From NCBI GenBank assembly GCA_016800925.1, contig JABCPU010000340.1, positions 1 to 64,000 of the forward strand: a stretch of 64,000 bases of DNA, written 5' to 3'. This stretch comes from Suillus spraguei. Its lineage: Eukaryota; Basidiomycota; Agaricomycetes; Boletales; Suillaceae. The notes beneath the pieces were generated by a model that worked only from the letters and a program-made list of their open reading frames with translations, had not been told where the DNA came from and did not search any database. Shown piece by piece: positions 44,521-54,869 of the stretch; the stretch's first letter is position 1, and every line of letters starts with the position of its first letter. Made by a program: the position numbers and the translations under genes.

Positions 44521-47500
44521 CTTGTCCGGATATGCGATGGAAATCCGCTACGAGATCCGATGCATTTCCGAGTTCTGTGGCCAGTAACCAGGAAGTTTCT
44601 TCGTCCGTTCCTTCGTATCCGGACCAACGGACGAGGTATAGAAGTTGGCAGTGGTGCCTACGACGGTCCAGTTTAGAGTCCAGGATTTCGGATATCTCGT
44701 ACTCTGGTTCTCCGTCGACTTCGACTGGTGGCGGAGGAGGTTGGATGCATTGGGAATGGTGTTCGGAACTGCTGGCTCTAACTGCGAGACATGGAAAACA
44801 GGATGTACGGAACGCATAGAATCCAGAAGTCGGATGGCGAAAGAATGAGTACCCGGGCGGATATAATTTCAAATGGTCCCAAATTCTTTTCCGAAAGTTT
44901 CTTCGACGGACGGGTGGAGCGGAAGTACTTGGCTTTGACGAAGACTTGTTCTCCAATCCGGAAGTCTGGAGCAGGCTGTCTTTTAGCGTCCGCGGTCCTT
45001 GATAGCGTTTCTGAGCTTCGGACATCTCATCTCGGAGGAACTGGTGAAGTTTGTTAAGGTCTAGGGCATATTCCTGGGCCGGATGGAGGATAGGTCGCGT
45101 TCCGGATGGATGGAAATGTTCGGATGATAACCTTTATTGGCGAAGAAAGGTGAAACTCCGGTAGTGGCACTCGGAGCGTTATTGTATGCAAACTCTGCGA
45201 GGGGCAGCAGCTCGGACCAGTTGTCCTGCTGATAGTTCAGTAGATCCGGAGGTACTGTTCCAGGTTTGGTTGGCACGTTCGTTTGTCCGTCCCCTTCGGG
45301 ATGATATCCGGATGTGAAGTGTAGGACCATGTCCAATGCCTTTCCTAGGGAACGGAAGAAGTGGGATACGAACTCTGTTCCTCGATCCGAGGTTACATGG
45401 GACGGGACTCCATGCTTAGAGAAGACATGGAGGAGAAATAGGCGGGCGAGATCAGGGAAGTAATGGTGTCGTGGGTCGGGACGAATATGGCTTGCTTGGA
45501 TAAACGATCTATGATGACGAGGATGGCTGTAAAGCCGGATGAGTCCGGAAGTTGTTCAATGAAATCCATAGAGATGGAATTCCATGGTTTTTCTGGGACG
45601 GAAGTTGCTTGAGTAGACCGTAGGGCTTATGTCTCGGAACTTTGGCTCGGGCGCAGGATGTGCAGGATCTGACATACTCTTTGACAAAGGCTCGTACTCC
45701 GGGCCAGGTATAGTTGCGTCGGATGAGCTCGAGAGTCGATTCTGTCCGAAATGTCCGGATAGGGGGTGGTCATGGCAATTCCGGAGGATGCGAAGTCGTA
45801 GATCATTGGTATCCGGAACGTAGATGCGGTTGTCACAACAAAGGAATCCACCATCGTCTATTGTCCATCTCGGATCTGAAGGAACCGGAAAATGTGTTTG
45901 TGCAATGGGGTCATTAGGGAGTGCTATCAGAATGTCTTTCCGGAGGTGTTCGGTGTCCATAAGAACAGCTGCTCTAAGGACCGGAGTTGCTAAAATGGAA
46001 GCTCGTAGGGACGAAGCTAATTGTTCCGAAGCAAATATTGGACGGAGGTTGTGAGGGTTAATCTGAGCGTAGTCCTTATCCCCCTCTTTAGGGTAGACGT
46101 CCCATCGTCTAGTGAGGGAATCTGGCTTGACTCCGAGTCTTCCAGGACGGTAACGGATAACGAGGTTGAACTGATGGAGGAACTCGACCAGCGGGCCTGA
46201 CGATGGGATAGCAGTTTGGTGGTAGAGAAATACTCAAGGTTCTTGTGGTCCGTGACAACATCTATAGGCTCGGACGAGCCTTCTAGGTAATGGCGCCAGG
46301 TTCGGAACGCAGCATAGATGGCTAGTAGTTCCTTATCATGGACATCATAGTTGAGTTCTGCACCGGACAGTGTCCGGGAGTAAAATGCCACCAGACGAAG
46401 TTCCGAGTCTGGGCACACAATGGATAGTATTCCAGCAATAGCATAATCTGAGGCATCAGTTTCCACAACGATAGGAACATTCGGAATCCAATGCGTAAGC
46501 ACCGGAGCGGACGTGAAGGCTTTCTTGAGTGCGTTAAATGATTCCGGCATTCCTCGGAAAAGTCCCAAGTGACGCCCTTGCGAGTGAGTCGAGTAAGGGG
46601 AACCACGATATCCGAGTAGTTGAAGATGAAGCGACGATAGAAATTAGCGAATCCGAGGAAAGATTGGATGTCCTTGACTTCCCGAGGCTCTGGCCAGTCT
46701 ATGATGGACTGGATTTTCTCGCACGACATTGTCAAGCCATCCGGAGATAGGAGGTAACCAAGATACTCGATGGAGGAGGAGTGGAATTCGCATTTCTCAG
46801 GTTTGGCATATAGTCGGTGTTTATGGAGACGTCGTAAAACTTCTCGAACATGTTCCTTATGACTTGCAAGGTCTTGGGAATAGATAAGGATGTCATCCAG
46901 ATATACAACAACACATACGTCCAGCATATCGGCAAACACGCTATTGACAAAGCCTGGAAAGCTGCCGGAGCATTTGTGAGGCCTTCCGCATCACCAACCA
47001 TTCATAGGAGCCATAGCGCGTACGGAAGGAAGTCTTCCACTCGTCTCCTTCTGTTATCCGGACGAGGTGATATGCAGATCGGAGATCAATTTTGGTATAA
47101 ACTTAGCCGGCTCGGGGAGTCAAGAAGGTTGGCAATGAGGGGTAACGGATATCGGTCTTTCTTGGTGATGTGGTTAAGGCCGCGGAAATCCACACAAAGG
47201 CGGAGGGATCCATCCTTCTTTTTGACAAATAGGACGGGGGCTCCGTGGGGAGAAGATGAGGAGCGGAGGAGTCCGGACGAGATGTTTTCGTCAAGGAACT
47301 TCTGAAGGGCCTCAAGCTCTACCGGAGAAAGAGAGTATATGGTTCCGAGAGGCGGACTAGCCCCTTCTTCCAACTCAATCTTGAGATCGTAGGGTCGATG
47401 TGGGGGAAGTTGTCCGGCTTTGCCTTTGTCGAAGACATCCGCGAATTCGTGGTAGTTGGAAGGGATTCTGGAGAGGTCTGGAGGATCGGATGATACGGAT

Positions 47501-48218
47501 GCGGATCGAAGGTTTGCTTCGGAGGGACAGAGGTAGATGCTGAACTGAGTAGATCCTTCTAACTTGCAGGCACGGCAAAAGGCCACTGCGTTTATCAACA
47601 ATATGTTAGGGACTGGGGTACCAGCGGAGGGTTCGGATTTGGGCAGAGGCGGAGTCTCCGCCACGGATGGGATGCTCTGATGCGACGGAGATTTTGGAGG
47701 GGAGGAATCTTCCTTGGGTGGAATACCCGAAGGTAACAGAGGTGTCGGATTGGATTTTCCTGCCATGGTCGGTGTGTCCGGAGGCAGCAGTGATGCGGAT
47801 GGGGTTAATGGCACTCCTTGTTCAGTAGTTCGGAACTCGATGCTGCCCAATACCCAGTCAATCAACGGATTGTGTCGGGTGAGCCAGCTATATCCGAGAA
47901 CGATATAACATGAGGAATCCAAAGGGGTGACGTAGAACGTGTGGAAGTGATTACACCGGAGGAGAATCGGACGGATAAGTTTATGGCTTCGACAATATTG
48001 TTATTGCATGTACCATCAAATAAACGGAGTGGAAGCGGAGGAATCTGATAGGTAGGAATTTTATGTTCTCGGACGAAATCAGTGTCTATGAAGCAGTGGG
48101 AGGAACCACAGTCTATGAGGGCCGGAAAGTCAGATATATTGGAGAAAGATGGAAGAGAGACATATGGACACAGAGAGTTCGGATCAGGAAGAGTTACAGC
48201 GTTGAGTCGTAGTTCCAT
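44455..48218 (-). pseudogene. pol: E7 pol: protease, RT, RNase H, integrase, chromodomain
   Basis: The protease region starts at about 48218 with ALIDCGSSHCFID, where DCG replaces the usual DSG or DTG. The RT N-terminus is at 47922-47086 ([16 protein letters not shown]) and the YLDDILIYS box at about 46906. RNase H has ETDASDYAIAG, KELLAIYAAF and TDHKNLEYF. The integrase zinc-binding His region lies near 45790 and the core end (YHPEGDGQTN) near 45300. The chromodomain reads YEISEILDSK, LYLVRWSGYE (about 44730-44540). Breaks between these segments are frameshifts. Confidence 0.88.
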
Positions 48219-48274
48219 TGCACGGGTTGGGCCAACGCGACCCTCATCCCGTACCGAGTCAGGAGGGTCACGGA

Positions 48275-49567
48275 CTAATTTTTTGCCTCATCTGAGGCTT
48301 CCGGTTCCGTTTCCGGAGTGAGCACAGTAGCGCGGCCTTTGGCAGCGCGTGAAGTGGATTTGGTGCATTCCTGGGCAGTGTGACCAGGTCCGCCGCAGAA
48401 CATACAGAGCCTTTTGTCAATACGTCTCTGACGCTCCTGGGTGGTTAGCTTTCCATCCGCACCAACAACACTAGGGAGATCCGAAACTTTCGGGGCAGAG
48501 GGTGTTGTGGAGGATGTGGGTTTATTGAATTTGGGCGTATCGGATCCGGATGAGTTGGAACTCGTCCGGTCGGATGTTGACTGCCTGGGAGGATTGGAAG
48601 AGGTGGTTCTACTCTCTCAGGTGACTTCGCCCCTCCGTTCCCAGTAACGGGCGTCGATGGTCTGGGCGAGAGTCTTGAACTCCGAAAGGGTAGTGGGCTT
48701 ACCCATGCGACTAATCTCATCTTTGATTCGGGCCGGAAGTCCATTGTAGAATTGGCGTCGTAGGGCTCCATCTCCCCATTCGCGTACTTGGGAGGCAAGT
48801 CGCTGGAATTCTACAACGTACTTGTTGATGCGTTGTCCGTCACGCATGTGGAGTTGTTCTAACTGCATCTCTGCGTCTCTGGAGGGATCGTGTGGTCCGA
48901 AATTGGTTTGGAGCTCGAGCATGAACTCAGAGTAGTCATCCATCCAGTCCGGACGGTTGCTATATCCGTCCGAAAGGAGGTCCGGTTCAAACCACTCGAG
49001 AGCCATACCCTTAAGGTAGGATTGGGCGAAATTGACTTTAGCGCATCCGGAACAGAAAGCGCTAGGTTTGCTCTGGAAGTTGAGCTCACATTGGACGAAG
49101 AATGCCCGGAGCTTGCGAGGTTCGGACCCATCGAAGGTATCTGGCTCACGGACTTTGACTTTGCTATCATCCAAGGTGGGGGTGCGACGGCTACTGCGAG
49201 CGAGGTGGTTAATGGCTATGGATAGTTGGGCTAGGACCCAGTCCTGAGGGCTCAGGTGGATTTTATCTTCTTCATCATCCAGGTCCTCGTTGTCCGGATC
49301 ATCAACTTCATCATCTGGTAGGTTACTGTGCAGCTCATCATCAAAGCGAATGGTCGGGCGCGAATTGGAGTCTGGGTTATCCGGGTTCCGAGTTGGTGTT
49401 ATCGGATCCGGTCTGACTTGACGGGCGGAGATACTTTGACCTATGTCGCTCATGCTTGCGCGGCGTTGAGAGAAACTGGTGAATGTTTGGACTATGGGTG
49501 TGGGATCTCGTTGGATCGGACCAAGTCCGGCTCCTCGGAGTGTGTTCTGAGTTTTACGGGGAGGCAT
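48275..49567 (-). pseudogene. gag: E7 gag with CCHC knuckle, one internal stop
   Basis: It starts MPPRKTQNTLRGAGL. An acidic stretch (DDEVDDPDNEDLDDEED) precedes the capsid-like domain with PDTFDGSEPRKLRAFFVQC and MRDGQRINKYVVEFQRLA. TGA at 48617-48619 interrupts at residue 317 and probably replaces CGA; the same frame then stays open for over 110 codons. It includes the knuckle CMFCGGPGHTAQEC (about 48410-48367) and ends at TAG 48275-48277. Confidence 0.8.
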
Positions 49568-49617
49568 GATATGGGATGGTTGCTAAGTTACTCGGAAAGG
49601 TTTGAGTTCGAATATAC

Positions 49618-50320
49618 TGTTAAGACTGTACTCAAGGGTAGAGAGATCCGAAGGGCTTTGGCCTCAGTTCGTACACTGTGCCCCTTTCTCAAGTAATGCC
49701 CCTTATTTCAGGGAGGAGTTATTCGTCTGAAGACCCGGAAGGAGTTGCGTGATGGATCCAGGTGTCCGAAGGTGTCGGATATGATACGTCCGAAGGTTAT
49801 TCAGAACGTAAGGAGAGGACAGAGGCAACTATAGTACAAATGTGTTGAGCATATGAGTCAGAGTCATGTTACGTAATATACAAGGTAAATGAAGTAAGAA
49901 ATGAATAGGGGCACGTACGATTGTAACAATATTCGAACTAAGGTTCTACAGAGATCTACAAGTGGTTTATATACTGTAAGTATCTAAGACGGATAATCAG
50001 CAAGTCCGGGACCGAGGGCTATGTACGAAGCATAGCGGAAGTCTATTAGTTAATGCACAGCGGATCAGTAAGCATGAATCGGAAATGAACACAGGAAACG
50101 GATCAGTAACACAGGACGGAAATATAAACAGCCGGAGTACCGGTAGCAGGAGAAATGACGAAAGGAGATAGACGCAGATGTACACAAGGGAGTTAAGGTG
50201 CGAGAAGTGAGTACATTCGAATGGGTGGTCCAGACAAGATCTGTGGACCAGACGGATATGGAAACGATCGGATCTGGACGGATATGGTCGGATCTGAGAT
50301 TAGAAGTATGGTATATGACA
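49618..50320 (-). repeat. E7 5' LTR, family B, chimeric
   Basis: Ends match the 3' LTR, but the segment corresponding to about 42685-42855 is replaced by 106 bp of a family A LTR end. It directly precedes the internal sequence TATTCGAACTCAAACC (minus strand), the expected site of primer binding. Confidence 0.85.
49823..49928 (-). mobile_element. Fragment of a family A LTR within the E7 LTR
   Basis: It ends ACGTACGATTGTAACA like the E5 and E4 LTR termini. Its other side is fused to family B LTR sequence. A full LTR insertion followed by a deletion over its left part would explain it. Confidence 0.75.
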
Positions 50321-50520
50321 TGAGCCCACCCATCTCTGTCGGGGATTATATCCCCCTGGCCCATCCATCAACATCAGAAATCATGTTTCCCTCGTCCCAC
50401 CCATCTCTCCCGAAAATACAACTCTCCCGGCCCACCCGTCTCCATCAGAAATAATATTCCCCCCGGCCCATCCGTCAACATCGAGGATATACATAACCTC
50501 GGCCCATCATCCGCTGGCCT
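50321..50520 (+). repeat. Imperfect minisatellite, about 36-39 bp unit
   Basis: CGGCCCATCC or CGGCCCACCC recurs at roughly 36-39-bp steps, each time followed by TCAACATC or TCTCCATC and an AT-rich half. About five units are visible between the E7 LTR and the next gene. Confidence 0.5.
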
Positions 50521-50524
50521 GTCT

Positions 50525-51947
50525 TTGACGGGATATTATGTGGGTCGGGTGACCCGTATAGTACGGAGTTTGTCACTGAAGGGGCTCTATGCTAATACTG
50601 TTTTCAGTGATGAGCTCACTCATGTGCGGTACATGCGGACATTTGAGTATGTCATGGAACACGCCCCTTATCTCGGCACTTTAATTGGCAGGAGGAAGAA
50701 ATGTGAGGAGCTTACACAACTTATTGGCGAGGTGTGTGAGTTTCATTTACACTAATCATAGCTAACTATTTACAGATGCAAAATATGATAAACCATACAC
50801 GCTCAGAGGATGCAAGTCACCTCAAGTCTCGCATAGGCTCATATGCAGCTCCGAACCCTGAGAAAGAACTTGTCTGCCCTCCAATTACTGACAACAGCAA
50901 GAGTCATGCCCAAATGGGATTCAACCACATCCAGCTGGGCAAAATGCTTTGCCCAGCTAAATATTTGGTCGACTACATGAAGGATCCGCTTGGGTATGTG
51001 TTTTTTTTCTTCTTTTTTTGGGGGGTCGTACTAATGGTAGTGACTACAGCATGAAGAGCAAGTTCAATAGTGGGTCAATAAAGGTAACCGCTGCCTTGTG
51101 GCCTGCCTATCTCTATCCAGGGGACATTGCAGGCGAAGATTTCGACCCCGAGGATATACTGGAAGGACTCTTTTGTGGCTATCTTTTGGAATGAGTATGT
51201 TTTTTTGTTCTATTATATCAGATGACACTAATATATACAGGTTACTAAACACGTCTTTACATTGCCTTCATCTGCGCTGAAGGCTGGTGTCTCTAATGGG
51301 ACATGTGCTAACAATGCAAAATTCCATGGGATGACAAAAATGGAGGCTGAGCATATTGCATATGCTGCAGTTCAGGTGAGTGTTTTTTTGATATGCACTT
51401 TACTTGCTTAGTCTGTGCTGTACAGGCTCGCTTTGCAATCAGTTCACTCGATAAATGGAAAGATCAGGATGCCCAATTTTATTATACTGACTTTTATTCT
51501 AGAATAGTAAACTTAATTCGAGGGAGGATAGATGGAGAGTGGGTCAACTCCCTGCTAGGACACTATAACAAGTATGTGATTTTCTCTACTATCCTCCTAT
51601 CTAACATGGATCTAGGAAATTGTTTGGCAATGAAGACAGTGCCAGGCCTAGTCACTCTATGAACGCTGAGTGTTCAGAAGACGATGATATGGTTGCCATA
51701 GAACAACAACTTGCTGCATGTGCAGCACAGGTTTCTGGATCCTCGAATGCACCAGCTGAGCAGTCTTCAGCACTCGATCAGCAACAAGAGTTGCATCACA
51801 TATATCCACCCCCTGCTCCTGATAGTTCGCCCTCTCTGTATTCTCCAGTTGCCCAAGCACCTGCTAATCCACTTCCTCCCTCATCCCTTCAGGAGTTGAA
51901 TGATGAAGGCCTTGCAGGCAAGCACAAGGAAAATGTCATACCTGTGC
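50525..51947 (+). pseudogene. Host-type gene (DUF6698-like), 3' end cut by E6
   Basis: Six exons fit frame and splice sites: 50525-50731, 50776-50993, 51050-51194, 51241-51375, 51426-51571 and 51616-51947. Segments such as RSEDASHLKSRIGSY, GFNHIQLGKMLCP, DFDPEDILEGLFCGYLL, HVFTLPSSAL, FHGMTKMEAEHIAYAA and QARFAIS match the order in a large Agaricomycete family that I believe is DUF6698; function unknown. TGA at 51192-51194, just before the third intron, fits a CGA ancestor. The Pro/Ser/Gln-rich C-terminus runs into the E6 LTR with no stop. The start is uncertain. Confidence 0.6.
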
Positions 51948-52419
51948 TGTTACAATTGTATGTGCCCCTAATCATTTTTCGTCTCCTTTACCTTGTATAT
52001 TATGTAATGTAACTCTGATTCATATGCTCAACACATCTGTACTATAGTAGCCTTCCTTGTTTGGATATGTACTTACGTTCTCATGTCTCTCTTGGTCCGT
52101 GCGCACATATTGGCTTATTTAAGCACATTGTATTATGCCTGTATACCTTACTTTAATCTTACTGGGTTTTACCTGGAATATCCTTCACTTAGGTCTCCAA
52201 CCTAAGTCGTCTGAATCGTCTTTAAGTCTAAGCACTCCTTAGTCTTAGTCTCTATTCTACCGATTGTCTTAGAGTCGCGACTCTTCGACTGAACCCTTGA
52301 TCCTACTTGGAACCTTTCCTAAGTAGTAGTCGTCGTTCTCTTTTGAATGTAGTCGAACCTCCCAGCAGACCATCTGTGTCTTATCACTGTCGCTGGTGAC
52401 GCCACCCCAGTTCGTAACA
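51948..52419 (+). repeat. E6 5' LTR
   Basis: 472 bp from TGTTACAATTG to GTTCGTAACA. It is clearly more diverged than the E5 and E4 LTRs in its central and right parts, so E6 is older. Confidence 0.9.
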
Positions 52420-52551
52420 AAAGATTAAAGTCATATCGATTACAGACTATCCAGTCTTTGAACCCCCCCGAAACCTGACAAAGCCCTAACGGACAGCAAG
52501 ACCGCATGTGTAGGCACCGAGAAAGCATAACTCACCAAATGATTCATCATT

Positions 52552-53369
52552 ATGACTACTCCAGCTACCACCAAGGACTTTGAATATAAAATCGGTTTCC
52601 CAACTGCTTTTGACGGAGATCACAACAATTCTCTGGAATTCATTCAATCATGCAACCTGTACTTTGACATCAATGAAAATTTTTATACCATTAACAAGCA
52701 GAAGATCATTTTCATCGCATCCTTCATGACTGAGAAAAATGCCAAATCTTGGAAAGAACAATTCTTCGCTCATGCCCAATCAACCAATACTTCTGGACAA
52801 AAGGTTGGTTATGGGACGATGAAAGATTTTATGAAAAGCTTCAATGAAGCCTTTGAACCAGTGGATACCAAAGGAACTGCATTAACGAAGCTCAGGGACC
52901 TCAAACAAGGAAGCGGCGATCTCCATACTTACATCACCAACTTTGAGGCACTTGCAGCTAAGGCCCATATCACCGACGATGCAACAAAGATTCAGTTCTT
53001 CCAAGATGGCCTTAACTTAGGTATCCTAACCAAACTTTTCGCGCCAGGCGACATTTCAGAGGTATTCCGCAATGTTGTATTGCAATGTGTTTCCATCGAC
53101 AACTCCCACCAATGCCTCTTGGCATTGCGAGCACGCCACACTCTGCAGAAGAAAAAGAACTATGGAAACACGCGTTACACACCAAGCTGAGATTCAAATG
53201 CAATGGTAGTAGATCGAATCTCCGATATGGAAAGATCCGAGTGTATGAAAAAAGGCCAATGCTTCAGATGCAAGAAAACGGGACATCGCATTGGTAACTG
53301 TCCTGAAAGGAAGAAGAAGACCCCACTTCGTCAAGCAGAAGTCAAAGAAATCCAAGACGAAGAAGACGA
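52552..53369 (+). pseudogene. gag: E6 gag, one internal stop, split by E5
   Basis: It starts MTTPATTKDFEYKIGFP. It is open to TGA at 53188-53190, then continues in the same frame through the knuckle CFRCKKTGHRIGNC to the E5 insertion at DEDET. Protein divergence from E4 and E5 gag is higher than among those copies. Confidence 0.8.
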
Positions 53370-53374
53370 AACAG

Positions 53375-53849
53375 TGTTACGAACTGGGATGGCGTCACCA
53401 GCGACAGTGAAAAGACACAGACGGTCTGCTGGGAGTTCTTACAATGTTCAAAAGAGAACAAGGTGAAAGTACAAGGAACGCGTTCCGAGTACGATCAAGG
53501 GTTCAGCCTCAAAGTCAAGTCTAAGAGGTATCCGTGAGAATAGAGACTAAGGCTAAGGAGTGCTTAGACTTAGAGACGATTCAAGACGACTTAGGTTGGA
53601 GACCTAAGCGAAGGAGATTCCAGGTAAAACCCAGTAAGATTAAAGTAGCGAATCTACTACAAGTACACTGTGCTTAAATAGGCCAATATGTGCGCACAGA
53701 CCAAGAGAAGTGTGAGAACGTAAGTGCGTATCCAAAAGAGGAAGGCAAGTATAGTACAGATGCGTTGAGCATATGAGTCAGAGTCATGTTATGTAATATA
53801 CACGGTAAATGAGGTAAGAAAATGAATAGGGGCACGCACGATTGTAACA
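53375..53849 (-). repeat. E5 3' LTR
   Basis: 475 bp. On the minus strand it begins TGTTACAATCG directly after GGCATATAC, with no purine tract before it. Confidence 0.92.
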
Positions 53850-54814
53850 GTATATGCCGAAGTGGGGAGGTCCAGGGTGACTGCTCGTTCGGCAGCCGCA
53901 AGGAGTTCGTCAGAGGAAGAAGGAGAGGTTATGCCAAAGTCTTTTACTAAGACTGGCGAGACGGGGTCCATTGGACCGAACGATGCCGGGATAGACATGG
54001 GAGGATGTATGTGAAGGTCACGGAGTCGGGGGCCAAGTGTTACCAACTCAGTAGCAGGAATACCTAGTAGTTTAGCGGCCTCACACTGCTCCTTAGTGCA
54101 GGGTTCACACAACCAATCGGGACAGTCAAGAGAAGTCGTGACGAGAGGCGACGAGATTGGTTGTGTGATGGGAGAAGGAGTTCAGGGGGATGCAAGATCA
54201 GCTTGCGTTTGTTGTAAGTCAGTAATGGCTCCTTCTACTAGGTGTCTGGCCGCTCTAGTTTCAGTGACTGATCGCTGGATGGTGTCGACGACCGTGTTGG
54301 TGAGTTGTCCAATTTCTTGCACAGCAGTATATAGGCCAGTAAAGGCATCAAGACTAGAATAAATGCTCGAAGAAGTGGGTGCTGGGATAGGAAGTGGCGT
54401 ATCTCCTTGCGGAGAGGGAGGTCGAGCAATGCCTGCTCGACGCTCGGCAATGATGTGAATAGCTTCTTCAACATCATTCTTAAAGGAATCGGGAAGTAAC
54501 AGCATAGCGTAAGCACGAATGCGTTTCTGAAGATGAATGAAACGGTGGCGGAGTGTGATGTCCGTAGTTTCTTTAGCAGTGGCTTCGATGAGGGCCGCGG
54601 TGCGGATGATGTTAACAAGGAGTAGGGCAGGGAATGCACCTCTTTCGGTGAGGATTCTGTCAATTTCGAGGGCATGTCCCTCACAGAGGATGGCGGCTTC
54701 AATGTAAGAGGTGTTGTCGATTTCTGCGGTGAGAGTTTCATATTGTTCAGTTTCAGAGTCAGAGTCGTTGGTAGTGGCGACGACGGGTGTGATGTAAGCA
54801 GTGGGGAAAGGCAT
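53850..54814 (-). pseudogene. E5 ORF3, truncated and interrupted
   Basis: It starts MPFPTAYITPVVATTND and is open for 210 codons to TGA at 54182-54184, which stands where CGA or AGA encodes Arg in the other copies. The frame then reopens (WLCEPCTKEQCEAAKLL) as far as LPTSAYT, where the 3' LTR begins. The basic cluster and both Cys/His clusters are lost. Confidence 0.8.
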
Positions 54815-54869
54815 TTCGAGATAGTAGTTAATCAGGTGCTTGACGCGAGTTGATTTGACTGAAGAATAG

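Larger units (their letters stand above)
42474..50320 (-). mobile_element. E7: Ty3/gypsy chromodomain element, family B
   Basis: Family B LTRs lie at 42474-43240 (3') and 49618-50320 (5'). On the minus strand: gag, protease, RT, RNase H, integrase, chromodomain, then a 1-kb region carrying a gene on the opposite strand. Flanks are CTACT and TGAGC, so there is no target duplication; the two ends may come from different insertions or a rearrangement. Coding parts are broken many times. Confidence 0.9.

Noticed and set aside
46850..47305. 151-codon plus-strand ORF in E7
   Set aside because: Antisense to RT; no domain and no splice or start context, unlike the zinc-cluster ORF at 43436.
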